From the NCBI RefSeq assembly GCF_003635045.1, contig NZ_RBXT01000001.1, positions 2,232,001 through 2,296,000 on the forward strand: DNA of 64,000 bases, given 5' to 3'. A model generated the notes under the pieces. The model saw nothing but the letters and a program-made list of their open reading frames with translations, did no database searches and had not been told where the DNA came from. The stretch's first letter is position 1, and the number at the start of each line of letters is the position of its first letter. Origin of the DNA: Terracoccus luteus (GTDB lineage Bacteria > Actinomycetota > Actinomycetes > Actinomycetales > Dermatophilaceae). This document shows, piece after piece, positions 56,731 to 64,000 of this stretch. Position numbers and translations under genes: made by a program.

Positions 56731-59196
56731 ATGACCCAGCACGACATGGACCGGTCGACCCACCCCCTGCGTGACCGGCTGGCCTCCCTGCCGGTACGAC
56801 CCCGCCCCGCCCCCTCGCCCGCCGGCGAGGTCGACCCGGTCGAGGTCGAGCGAGGACGCATCCGCAACAAGGCCGCGGGCATCGAGGCGGTCGCGGTGAC
56901 GGCGCAGCGCGGTGTCGAGCAGATGGGCCTCGTACGGTCGGTCAAGACGCTGCGCATCATCAACCAGACCGAGGGCTTCGACTGCATGGGCTGCGCGTGG
57001 CCCGACCCCTCGCCCAAGGAGCGCAGCTTCGCCGAGTTCTGCGAGAACGGCGCCAAGGCGGTGGCCGAGGAGGCCACCCTGCGCCGGGTCGGCCGCGACT
57101 TCTTCGCCGCGCACGACGTCGACGAGCTCGTCGGGTGGAGCGACTTCATGCTCGGCCAGCAGGGCCGGCTCACCGAGCCCATGGTACTGCGCGCGGGCTC
57201 CACGCACTACGAGCCCATCTCGTGGGCCGACGCGTTCGCCCTCGTCGCCGACCGGCTCAACGGGCTCGCCTCCCCCGACGAGGCGGTCTTCTACACGAGC
57301 GGGCGCGCCTCGAACGAGGCGGCGTTCGTGTACCAGCTGTTCGTGCGCGCCTTCGGGACGAACAACCTGCCCGACTGCTCGAACATGTGCCACGAGTCGA
57401 CCTCGGTCGCCCTCGCCGAGACGATCGGCATCGGCAAGGGGTCGGTCAGCCTCGAGGACATCCACGACGCCGAGCTCATCGTCATCGCCGGCCAGAACCC
57501 CGGCACGAACCACCCGCGCATGCTCTCGGCGCTCGAGAAGGCCAAGAAGAAGGGTGCCCGCATCGTCGCGGTCAACCCGCTGCCCGAGACCGGCCTGCGC
57601 GGGTTCGACAACCCGCAGACCGTCAAGGGCCTCACGGGGGTCGGCACCGAGCTGGCCGACGAGTTCATGCCGATCCGCCTCGGCGGTGACCTCGCCCTCT
57701 TCCAGGCCCTCGGCGCGCTGCTCGTCGCGGCCGACGACGCCGGGCGCGACGCCATCGACCACGAGTTCGTGCAGCGTCACACCGAGGGCTACGAGCAGTG
57801 GGCGCAGTCGATGCGCGAGCTCGACTGGGACCTCGTCGACCGGGCCACCTCGCTCGACCGCGCCCAGATCGAACGCGTGGCCGAGATGTTCATCTCCTCG
57901 CGCCGCACCGTCGTGTGCTGGGCCATGGGCGTCACGCAGCACCGGCACGCGGTGGCCACGATCAAGGAGATCACCAACGTCTGCCTCGTCCAGGGCAACA
58001 TCGGCAAGCCCGGCGCCGGCCTCTGCCCGGTGCGCGGGCACTCCAACGTGCAGGGCGACCGCACGATGGGCATCTGGGAGAAGCTGCCGCCGCACTTCGG
58101 CGACGCCCTCGAGCGCGAGTTCGGCATCACCGCCCCCACCGAGCGCGGCCACGACGTCGTCAACTCCATCCGCGCCCTGTGCGACGGTGAGGTCAAGGTC
58201 GCCGTCAGCCTCGGCGGCAACCTCGCGGCCGCGGCGCCCGACACGGCCGTCACCTTCGCGGCGATGCGCAACGCGAAGCTCAACGTGCACATCGCGACCA
58301 AGCTCAACCGCTCGCACGTCGTCGTCGGCGAGGAGGCCCTCATCCTCCCGACGCTCGGGCGCACCGAGCGTGATGTGCAGGCCGGCGGTCCGCAGGGCGT
58401 CACGGTCGAGGACAGCATGTCGAGCGTGCACCTCTCGCACGGCCGGCTCGACCCGGCGAGCGCCCAGCTACGCTCGGAGGTCTCGATCATCTGCGGCATC
58501 GCCGACGCGACGCTCAAGGGCCGTGGCGGCGCCGAGGGCGACATCGACTGGACGGCCATGGCGGGCGACTACGGCGTCATCCGCGGCCACATCTCCCGGG
58601 TCGTGCCGGGCTGCGAGGCCTACGACGAGAAGGTCCACCGGCCGGGCGGCTTCGTCCTGCCCCACCCCCCGCGCGACTCGCGCACCTTCGAGACCCCCTC
58701 GGGCAAGGCCGTCTTCACGACGAGCCCGCTCGAGATGGTGACGGCGCCGGAGGGGCACCTCGTGCTGCAGAGCCTGCGCAGCCACGACCAGTTCAACACG
58801 ACGATCTACGGCCACGACGACCGTTACCGCGGCCTGTCCGGCGGTCGAGACGTCGTCATGGTGCACCCTGACGACCTTGCCGCGCAGGGCTTCGCCGACG
58901 GCGACCTCGTCGACGTCGTCGCCCCGTGGTCCGACGGGTCGGTCCGCGTCGTCCACGGCTTCCGGGCCGTCAGCTACCCGACGACCCGGGGCTGCGTCGC
59001 CGCCTACTACCCGGAGACCAACCCGCTCGTCGCGCTCGACTCGACCGCCGAGGGCAGCAACTGCCCCGTGAGCAAGGCCGTCGTGGTCAAGCTCGTGCCG
59101 GCCGGCCAGGGCCCGCGCCACTCGGCCATCGAGGGCCTCGACGCCGGTGAAGACGACTGGAAGCGCAGCGAGGTCAAGCCGCACCACCTCAGCTGA
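56731..59196 (+). CDS. YdeP-like molybdopterin oxidoreductase (formate dehydrogenase alpha-like)
   Basis: An 821-residue bis-MGD enzyme. Cys85, Cys88 and Cys104 (GFDCMGCAWPDP and EFCENG) form a reduced, YdeP-style iron-sulfur site, not the four-Cys ferredoxin-like motif of classical FDH. The molybdenum ligand is probably Cys220 in NMCHESTSVALAETIG, aligning with the Sec/Cys of FdhF. Domains for MGD binding (GNIGKPGAGLCPVRGHSNVQ) and the C-terminal DMSOR fold are present. No signal peptide, small subunit or fdhD is nearby. The substrate is unknown. ATG 56731 is preferred; GGAGG lies 12 nt before it. Confidence 0.85.
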   Translation: MTQHDMDRSTHPLRDRLASLPVRPRPAPSPAGEVDPVEVERGRIRNKAAGIEAVAVTAQRGVEQMGLVRSVKTLRIINQTEGFDCMGCAWPDPSPKERSFAEFCENGAKAVAEEATLRRVGRDFFAAHDVDELVGWSDFMLGQQGRLTEPMVLRAGSTHYEPISWADAFALVADRLNGLASPDEAVFYTSGRASNEAAFVYQLFVRAFGTNNLPDCSNMCHESTSVALAETIGIGKGSVSLEDIHDAELIVIAGQNPGTNHPRMLSALEKAKKKGARIVAVNPLPETGLRGFDNPQTVKGLTGVGTELADEFMPIRLGGDLALFQALGALLVAADDAGRDAIDHEFVQRHTEGYEQWAQSMRELDWDLVDRATSLDRAQIERVAEMFISSRRTVVCWAMGVTQHRHAVATIKEITNVCLVQGNIGKPGAGLCPVRGHSNVQGDRTMGIWEKLPPHFGDALEREFGITAPTERGHDVVNSIRALCDGEVKVAVSLGGNLAAAAPDTAVTFAAMRNAKLNVHIATKLNRSHVVVGEEALILPTLGRTERDVQAGGPQGVTVEDSMSSVHLSHGRLDPASAQLRSEVSIICGIADATLKGRGGAEGDIDWTAMAGDYGVIRGHISRVVPGCEAYDEKVHRPGGFVLPHPPRDSRTFETPSGKAVFTTSPLEMVTAPEGHLVLQSLRSHDQFNTTIYGHDDRYRGLSGGRDVVMVHPDDLAAQGFADGDLVDVVAPWSDGSVRVVHGFRAVSYPTTRGCVAAYYPETNPLVALDSTAEGSNCPVSKAVVVKLVPAGQGPRHSAIEGLDAGEDDWKRSEVKPHHLS

Positions 59197-59274
59197 GCCG
59201 GTGGGGTGGTCGGTCGCGGCCACCCCGCCCCACCCGCATCGCCCACCCGCACCGCCGTCGGTGCCGGATGCCGG

Positions 59275-60159
59275 TCACGACCTCGGGCGCACCGCCTCGG
59301 CCAGCGCGAGGGTGCGGGCGGCGTCGTCGGCGTGCAGCTGCTCGACCAGGCGGCCCCGGTACGTCGCCACCGCGCGACCCTCCGCCCGCGCGGCGGCGAA
59401 GGCCGCGCTGACACCGCGAGCGTCCTCGAGCTCCGCCTCGTCCGGCGTGAAGACGGCGTTGACGACCTCGACCTGTCCGGGGTGGATGACGGTCTTGCCG
59501 TCGAACCCGAGGTCGCGGCCCTGGCGGGCCTCGGCGGCGAGACCCTCGAGGTCGTGGACGTCGTTGAAGACACCGTCGAGGGCGACGACGCCGGCGGCCC
59601 GGGCGGCCAGCAGCACGAGCGAGACGGCCGTGAGCAGGCTCGCCCGGCCCGGTGCGGGGCGGGCCCCCAGCTCGTGCGCGAGGTCGTTGGTGCCGACGAC
59701 GAGGGCGGTGAGCCGCTCGTGCGCGGTCGCGACGGCCTCGGCGTGCAGCACTCCGGCCGGGGTCTCGACCATCGCCCACACCGCCGTGCGGTCCGGGGCG
59801 CCGGCGGCCTCGAGCGACGCGACGACACCACGGACGTCGTCGGCGCTGCCCACCTTGGGCACCACGACGGCATCCGGGCCGACGGCAGCGAGCGCGGCGA
59901 CGTCGTCGGCGTGCCACGGGGTGCCGGGGGCGTTGACGCGGACGGCCACCTCGCGATGGCCGAAGTCCACGGATCGCACCGCCTCGCAGGCGGACTCGCG
60001 GGCCGCGGCCTTGTGCTCCGGCGCGACGGCGTCCTCGAGGTCGAGCACGACGGCGTCGACGGGCAGGGTCGGTGCCTTGGCGAGGGCGCGCGCGTTCGAG
60101 GCCGGCAGGTAGAGCACCGACCGGCGGGGGCGCAGGCGCAGGGACGGGTGACGGGCCAT
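59275..60159 (-). CDS. CitE-like CoA lyase (HpcH/HpaI aldolase family)
   Basis: A 294-residue TIM-barrel enzyme of the CitE family. The start RRSVLYLPASNARALAKAPTL, the metal strand VDAVVLDLEDAVAPEHKAAA, and VRVNAPGTPWHADDVAAL, AVVVPKVGSADDV, AMVETPAGVL and GFDGKTVIHPGQVEVVN are typical. It would split citramalyl- or malyl-CoA-type thioesters with Mg2+. No citD or citF is present, so the standalone bacterial citramalyl-CoA-lyase-like function is more likely. ATG 60159 is 24 bp from a divergent gene. Confidence 0.88.
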   Translation of the reverse strand: MARHPSLRLRPRRSVLYLPASNARALAKAPTLPVDAVVLDLEDAVAPEHKAAARESACEAVRSVDFGHREVAVRVNAPGTPWHADDVAALAAVGPDAVVVPKVGSADDVRGVVASLEAAGAPDRTAVWAMVETPAGVLHAEAVATAHERLTALVVGTNDLAHELGARPAPGRASLLTAVSLVLLAARAAGVVALDGVFNDVHDLEGLAAEARQGRDLGFDGKTVIHPGQVEVVNAVFTPDEAELEDARGVSAAFAAARAEGRAVATYRGRLVEQLHADDAARTLALAEAVRPRS

Positions 60160-60183
60160 GGCCGCCACACTAGGCTCGACGCC

Positions 60184-60738
60184 ATGCCCGACGAGCAGCC
60201 CGACCCCGGACCCGCCGAGCGCCCGCTCGACGTGACGGCCCTGCTCGGCGAGGCGATGAGCAAGTCCGGGCTGTTCTGGGTCGACGTCGAGGGCGACCGC
60301 ACGTGGCCGGTCTGGCACGTCTGGGACGACGGGGCCGCCTACGTCGTGAGCGGCCCCGGCGAGCAGCCGCTGCCGTGGCTGCCCCCGGAGGTGCGGCTCA
60401 TCCTGCGCAGCAAGGACACCGGTGGGCGGCTGCTCACCGTCAGGGCGCACGCGCACGTGCTGCGCCCCGGCACCGGGACGTGGGTGCGCGCGGCCGAGCT
60501 GCTGCGCGCCTCGCGCCTCAACGCCGTCGACGACAGCTGGAGCCGCTGGGCCGACGAGTGCACCGTCACCGCCTTCCTGCCGTTCGACGCGCCCCTCGAG
60601 GCGCCCGGGTCGTTCGCCGACGCCGACGGGCGCGACGTCCCGGCGCGCACGACGGCCACGACCGCGGCCTGGCGACCATGGCACTGGAAGGGCCGCCAGC
60701 GGCGCGCCCGCCGACTGGCCGCTCGGGGCCGAGGCTGA
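60184..60738 (+). CDS. Conserved hypothetical protein upstream of the PRC-MgtE_N-CBS gene
   Basis: A 184-residue protein with no clear family in my recognition. It begins Pro/Asp-rich, then has beta-rich segments (FWVDVEGDRTWPVWHVWDDG, AAYVVSGPGEQPLPWLPPEV, LLTVRAHAHVLRPGTGTWVR) that could form a split barrel. A very basic end (WKGRQRRARRLAARGRG) follows. ATG 60184 follows GACGCC without a strong ribosome site. It is 18 bp from the next gene and probably in one operon with it. Confidence 0.6.
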   Translation: MPDEQPDPGPAERPLDVTALLGEAMSKSGLFWVDVEGDRTWPVWHVWDDGAAYVVSGPGEQPLPWLPPEVRLILRSKDTGGRLLTVRAHAHVLRPGTGTWVRAAELLRASRLNAVDDSWSRWADECTVTAFLPFDAPLEAPGSFADADGRDVPARTTATTAAWRPWHWKGRQRRARRLAARGRG

Positions 60739-60756
60739 CCCCCTAGCCTTGGGCGC

Positions 60757-62061
60757 ATGAGTGCGAGCACCCGCGTCTTCGTCGCACGACTGACCGGCCT
60801 GAGCGTCTTCGACCCGCTGGGCGACCAGGTCGGCCGGGTGCGGGACGTCGTCGTGATGTTCAGCGCCACCCGACCGCAGCCCCGTGTCATCGGACTCGTC
60901 GTCGAGGTGCCGGGTCGTCGCCGCGTCTTCGTGCCGATGACCCGCGTCACCTCCATCGACGCCGGGGCCGTCATCACGACGGGCCTGGTCAACATGCGCC
61001 GCTTCGAGCAGCGCACGAACGAGGTGCTGGTCGCCGCCGAGCTCTTCGACCGCGCGGTCACCGTCACGGCGCCGGATGCCGTGGAGGCGGGCTTCGCGAG
61101 CTCCGTCGTCGAGGACGTCGCCATCGAGCAAGGGCCGCGGCGCGACTGGCTCGGGGTGCGCGTCTTCGTGCGGCAGGCCGCCGGGGTGTCGTCGGCGTCG
61201 AAGGCGATGTCTCGCCTGACCCGTCGCCGCTCCGGCCGGACGATGCTCGTCGACATCCGCGACGTCGTCGGGCTGCACGACGCCTCCGGCGAGCAGAGCG
61301 CCGAGCGACTGCTCGAGACCTACGACGACCTCAAGGTCGCCGACCTCGCCGAGGTCATCCACGACCTCAACCCCAAGCGCCGCGGCGAGGTGGCCGCCGC
61401 CCTGTCCGACGAGAAGCTCGCCGACGTGCTCGAGGAGCTGCCCGAGGACGACCAGGTCGAGATCATCGCCGGGCTCGACACCGAGCGGGCCGCCGACGTG
61501 CTCGAGGCGATGGAGCCCGACGACGCCGCCGACCTGCTCGCCGACCTGCCGCCCGACCAGGCCGAGGCCCTGCTGCAGCTCATGGAGCCCGACGACGCGG
61601 CCCCGCTGCGCCGACTGCTCACCTACGAGGAGAACACCGCCGGCGGCATGATGACGACCGAGCCGGTCATCCTGCCGCCGGAGGCGACCATCGCCGAGGC
61701 CCTCGCCACGGTCCGGCGCGAGGAGCTGGCCCCGGCGCTCGCGTCGATGGTCTACGTCTGCCGGCCACCGCTCGAGGCGCCGACCGGCCGCTACCTCGGC
61801 CTCGTGCACATCCAGAAGCTGCTGCGCGAGCCGCCGCACGGCGCCATCGGCTCGATCATCGACAAGGAGATCGAGCCGGTCGTGGCGACGGCGTCGCTCG
61901 AGACCGTGACCCGCACCCTCGCGACGTACAACCTCGTCTCGCTGCCCGTCGTCGACGACGACAACCGACTCATCGGCGCGGTCACGGTCGACGACGTGCT
62001 CGACCACATCCTCCCCGAGGACTGGCGTGAGGTGCGGCACGACATCGAGGTGCGCGCGTGA
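60757..62061 (+). CDS. PRC-barrel / MgtE N-domain / tandem CBS soluble protein
   Basis: A 434-residue cytosolic protein. A PRC-barrel-like start (LTGLSVFDPLGDQVGRVRDV), an MgtE_N superhelix with repeats (LKVADLAEVIHDLNPKRRGE, ELPEDDQVEIIAGLDTERAA) and two CBS motifs (GGMMTTEPVILPPEATIAEA, VSLPVVDDDNRLIGAVTVDD) occur in order. The membrane channel of true MgtE is absent, so it is a sensor rather than a transporter. ATG 60757. The stop overlaps the start of the DUF1003 gene (GTGA), as in the Rv1232c-like neighbourhood. Confidence 0.87.
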   Translation: MSASTRVFVARLTGLSVFDPLGDQVGRVRDVVVMFSATRPQPRVIGLVVEVPGRRRVFVPMTRVTSIDAGAVITTGLVNMRRFEQRTNEVLVAAELFDRAVTVTAPDAVEAGFASSVVEDVAIEQGPRRDWLGVRVFVRQAAGVSSASKAMSRLTRRRSGRTMLVDIRDVVGLHDASGEQSAERLLETYDDLKVADLAEVIHDLNPKRRGEVAAALSDEKLADVLEELPEDDQVEIIAGLDTERAADVLEAMEPDDAADLLADLPPDQAEALLQLMEPDDAAPLRRLLTYEENTAGGMMTTEPVILPPEATIAEALATVRREELAPALASMVYVCRPPLEAPTGRYLGLVHIQKLLREPPHGAIGSIIDKEIEPVVATASLETVTRTLATYNLVSLPVVDDDNRLIGAVTVDDVLDHILPEDWREVRHDIEVRA

Positions 62062-62648
62062 GCGACCGCACCCCGCGCACCGAGCGGGGCGAGCGGCAGG
62101 AGCGGCGCCCCCGCCCGAGCCGCGTCGAGCGCGAGCGGGACAAGCTCGACCAGCCGCAGGAGCAGCGGGCCCGGGTGCTCCCCCGGTTCTCGTTCTCGCA
62201 GGAGGCGTTCGGCGTCCTGTCGGAGCAGTTCGCCCGCCTCATGGGCACGCCCGGCTTCATCATCGGCATGACGGTCTTCGTCACCATCTGGCTGGCGTGG
62301 AACACCTTCCTGCCCGAGGCGCAGCAGTTCGACCCGCGGGCCACCAACTACACGCTGCTCACGCTCATCCTGTCGCTGCAGGCCTCGTACGCCGCGCCCC
62401 TCATCCTGCTCGCGCAGAACCGGCAGGCCGACCGCGACCGCGTCGCCCTCGAGCAGGACCGCGCCCGCGACGAGCGCAACCTCGCCGACACCGAGTTCCT
62501 CACCCGCGAGGTCGCCTCGCTGCGGCTCGCGCTGCGCGAGCAGGCCACCCGCGACTTCGTCCGCTCCGAGCTGCGCAACCTGCTCGACGAGCTCGAGGAC
62601 CGTCAGCTCCTGCGGCGGGACGACGAGGCCGAGCGACCGTCCGGCTGA
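62058..62648 (+). CDS. DUF1003 membrane protein
   Basis: A 196-residue protein with a charged N-terminus, two membrane helices (GFIIGMTVFVTIWLAWNTFL and LLTLILSLQASYAAPLILLA) and a coiled-coil C-terminus (ARDERNLADTEFLTREVASL). The motifs WLAWN and SLQASYAAPLILLAQNRQ are the DUF1003 signature. GTG 62058 overlaps the preceding stop. A magnesium-related role is suggested only by its neighbour and is unproven. Confidence 0.9.
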   Translation: MSDRTPRTERGERQERRPRPSRVERERDKLDQPQEQRARVLPRFSFSQEAFGVLSEQFARLMGTPGFIIGMTVFVTIWLAWNTFLPEAQQFDPRATNYTLLTLILSLQASYAAPLILLAQNRQADRDRVALEQDRARDERNLADTEFLTREVASLRLALREQATRDFVRSELRNLLDELEDRQLLRRDDEAERPSG

Positions 62649-62713
62649 CCGACCGCGCCGGGTGACCGACCGCACTCCCGGCGCGGTCGGTCGGGCCGCG
62701 GCGGCGACATACG

Positions 62714-63865
62714 ATGGATGACATGTCCGTCGCCGTCCTGCCCACCCGTGACGAGATGCTCACGGCCCTCTCGAAGGTCAACGACCCCGAGATCCGCAAG
62801 CCCATCACCGAGCTGGGGATGATCAAGTCGGTCGAGGTCGACGAGGCCGGCCGGGTCGACCTCGCCATCTTCCTCACCGTCTCCGGGTGCCCGATGAAGG
62901 AGACGCTGACGAAGGACTCCAGCGCGGCCCTGCTCGCGCTCGAGGGCGTCACGTCCGTCGCCGTGGAGCTCGACGTCATGAGCGACGAGCAGCGGGCCGA
63001 TCTGCGCCAGCAGCTGCGGGGCGGCGCCCCGGAGAAGGAGATCCCCTTCGCGAGGGCGAGCAGCCTGACCCGCGTCTACGCGGTCGCGTCCGGCAAGGGC
63101 GGGGTCGGCAAGTCGTCGGTCACCGTCAACCTCGCCGCCTCGCTCGCCGCTCAGGGTCTGCGCGTCGGGGTCGTCGACGCCGACGTCTACGGCTTCTCGG
63201 TGCCGCGCATGCTCGGCGTCGAGCAGCGCCCGACCCAGGTCGACGACATGATCCTGCCGCCCATCAGCCACGACGTGAAGATCATCTCGATCGGCATGTT
63301 CGTCCCGGGCAACCAGCCCGTCGTGTGGCGCGGGCCGATGCTGCACCGCGCCTTGCAGCAGTTCCTCGGCGACGTCTTCTGGGGCGACCTCGACGTGCTG
63401 CTCCTCGACCTGCCGCCCGGCACCGGTGACATCGCCATCTCCGTGGCCCAGCTCGTGCCCAACGCGGAGATCCTCGTCGTCACCACCCCGCAGCAGGCGG
63501 CGGCCGAGGTGGCCGAGCGCGCCGGCTCGATCGCCCTGCAGACCCACCAGCGGGTGGCCGGGGTCATCGAGAACATGAGCTGGCTCGAGCTGCCCGACGG
63601 CACCCGTCAGGAGATCTTCGGCTCCGGCGGCGGCCAGCGCGTGGCCGACTCGCTCTCGACGAGCATCGGTGCGCCCGTCGCCCTGCTGGGTCAGATCCCG
63701 CTCGACCCGCGGCTGCGCGAGGGTGGCGACAACGGCATCCCGGTCGTGCTCTCGGAGCCCGACTCCGCGGCGGCCGTCGCGCTGCGCGGCATCGCCAGGG
63801 GACTGGCCACGCGGGCCCGCGGACTCGCGGGGCGCTCGCTCGGCCTCACCCCCGCCGGCCGCTGA
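62714..63865 (+). CDS. mrp: Mrp/ApbC-type P-loop ATPase with DUF59 domain
   Basis: A 383-residue iron-sulfur carrier family protein. The N-terminal MIP18/DUF59 domain contains NDPEIRKPITELGMIKSVEV and GCPMKETL. The ATPase has deviant Walker A AVASGKGGVGKSSVTVNLAA, then GVVDADVYGFSVPRMLG and DVLLLDLPPGTGD. The C-terminal CxxC used by Ind1/NBP35 types is absent; the region reads IENMSWLELPDGTRQEI. ATG 62714 or 62723 are both possible and no ribosome site is clear. Confidence 0.92.
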   Translation: MDDMSVAVLPTRDEMLTALSKVNDPEIRKPITELGMIKSVEVDEAGRVDLAIFLTVSGCPMKETLTKDSSAALLALEGVTSVAVELDVMSDEQRADLRQQLRGGAPEKEIPFARASSLTRVYAVASGKGGVGKSSVTVNLAASLAAQGLRVGVVDADVYGFSVPRMLGVEQRPTQVDDMILPPISHDVKIISIGMFVPGNQPVVWRGPMLHRALQQFLGDVFWGDLDVLLLDLPPGTGDIAISVAQLVPNAEILVVTTPQQAAAEVAERAGSIALQTHQRVAGVIENMSWLELPDGTRQEIFGSGGGQRVADSLSTSIGAPVALLGQIPLDPRLREGGDNGIPVVLSEPDSAAAVALRGIARGLATRARGLAGRSLGLTPAGR

Positions 63866-63953
63866 CCGGCATCCCCTCACCCCGCAGGTCGGGGACTGGC
63901 CTTTCGACGGTGCCTATTTGGCCTCTCGACGGGGGGGTGGGGGCCCGGGGAGG

Positions 63954-63998
63954 TCAGGTGGCCTCGGAGTCCCACGGGGTCGGGACGAGCGGGTCGTG
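63954..63998 (-). CDS. C-terminal end of an unfinished gene, perhaps TatB
   Basis: Fifteen codons from the right edge: H-D-P-L-V-P-T-P-W-D-S-E-A-T then TGA at 63954-63956. A Pro/Asp-rich tail ending Asp-Ser-Glu-Ala-Thr and the position opposite mrp suggest the end of the twin-arginine translocase subunit TatB in this family. The evidence is weak. Between 63866 and 63953 there is only a short GC-rich spacer with two near-copies of GGCCTTTCGACGG. Confidence 0.3.
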   Translation of the reverse strand, partial: HDPLVPTPWDSEAT

Positions 63999-64000
63999 CC

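Noticed and set aside
63890-63936. Two near-copies of GGCCTTTCGACGG after mrp
   Set aside because: Only two short imperfect copies, too little to call an element.

Overview
The window is 64 kb of very GC-rich DNA (roughly 70 percent or more by eye) with dense genes, frequent GTG starts and 4-bp ATGA/GTGA overlaps. The protein set (WhiB7, UvrD2 with HRDC domain, mycoredoxin, AdnAB, DUF3107, PPA1309-like protein, type 3 ProRS) marks it as Actinomycetota. It resembles Intrasporangiaceae/Micrococcales (Janibacter, Knoellia, Phycicoccus relatives). That placement is inference from gene content, not from a search.

Layout. 1-4.4 kb: end of rsgA, hisN, a GNAT enzyme and a two-gene M16 peptidase operon. 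4.5-5.8 kb: a membrane-tethered Mrr-like protein with a degraded active site, then an initiator tRNA gene with its own promoter. 5.8-45 kb: a core block that, from memory of the M. tuberculosis H37Rv map, follows Rv3193c-Rv3213c. In order it holds UPF0182, a PDZ/Lon-like protease, moaE, a DUF2342 protein, Nudix, a YgjP-type peptidase, a DUF5679 zinc ribbon, an Rv3196-like E1/TOMM-like protein, UbiB/ABC1 kinase, whiB7 with a long leader, uvrD2, mycoredoxin, nudC, a phosphotransferase, adnB-adnA, katG-furA, an alkyltransferase-like/VOC fusion, moeZ, TetR, DUF3107, GlsB, a ferritin-like protein, rhlE, a GH65/HAD disaccharide phosphorylase operon and an orphan ParA.

45-64 kb: a RecB-like nuclease, a PHP phosphoesterase, an AbiEi-DUF559 gene bracketed by two related long palindromes, a ThrE-type exporter, PepP, a stress-protein-like membrane protein, a RIO kinase with an overlapping leader ORF, a nitroreductase, proS, an extensin/M15-like protein, a YdeP-like molybdoenzyme, a CitE-like lyase, then PRC-MgtE_N-CBS, DUF1003, mrp and a probable tatB end.

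Functional themes. Genome maintenance is represented by UvrD2, AdnAB, the RecB-like nuclease and the alkyltransferase-like protein. Redox and antibiotic stress are covered by WhiB7, Mrx1, KatG/FurA and NudC, and sulfur/molybdopterin chemistry by MoaE, MoeZ and the molybdoenzyme. The strongest unexplained signals are: (1) the palindrome-bracketed DUF559 locus; (2) a 9-mer, CGGATGCCG/CGGCATCCG, seen about 40 times by eye against about 2 expected; (3) the whiB7 leader, with an AT-rich promoter, a 113-codon ORF, tandem palindromes and a hairpin. No CRISPR array, rRNA, insertion sequence or prophage was seen.
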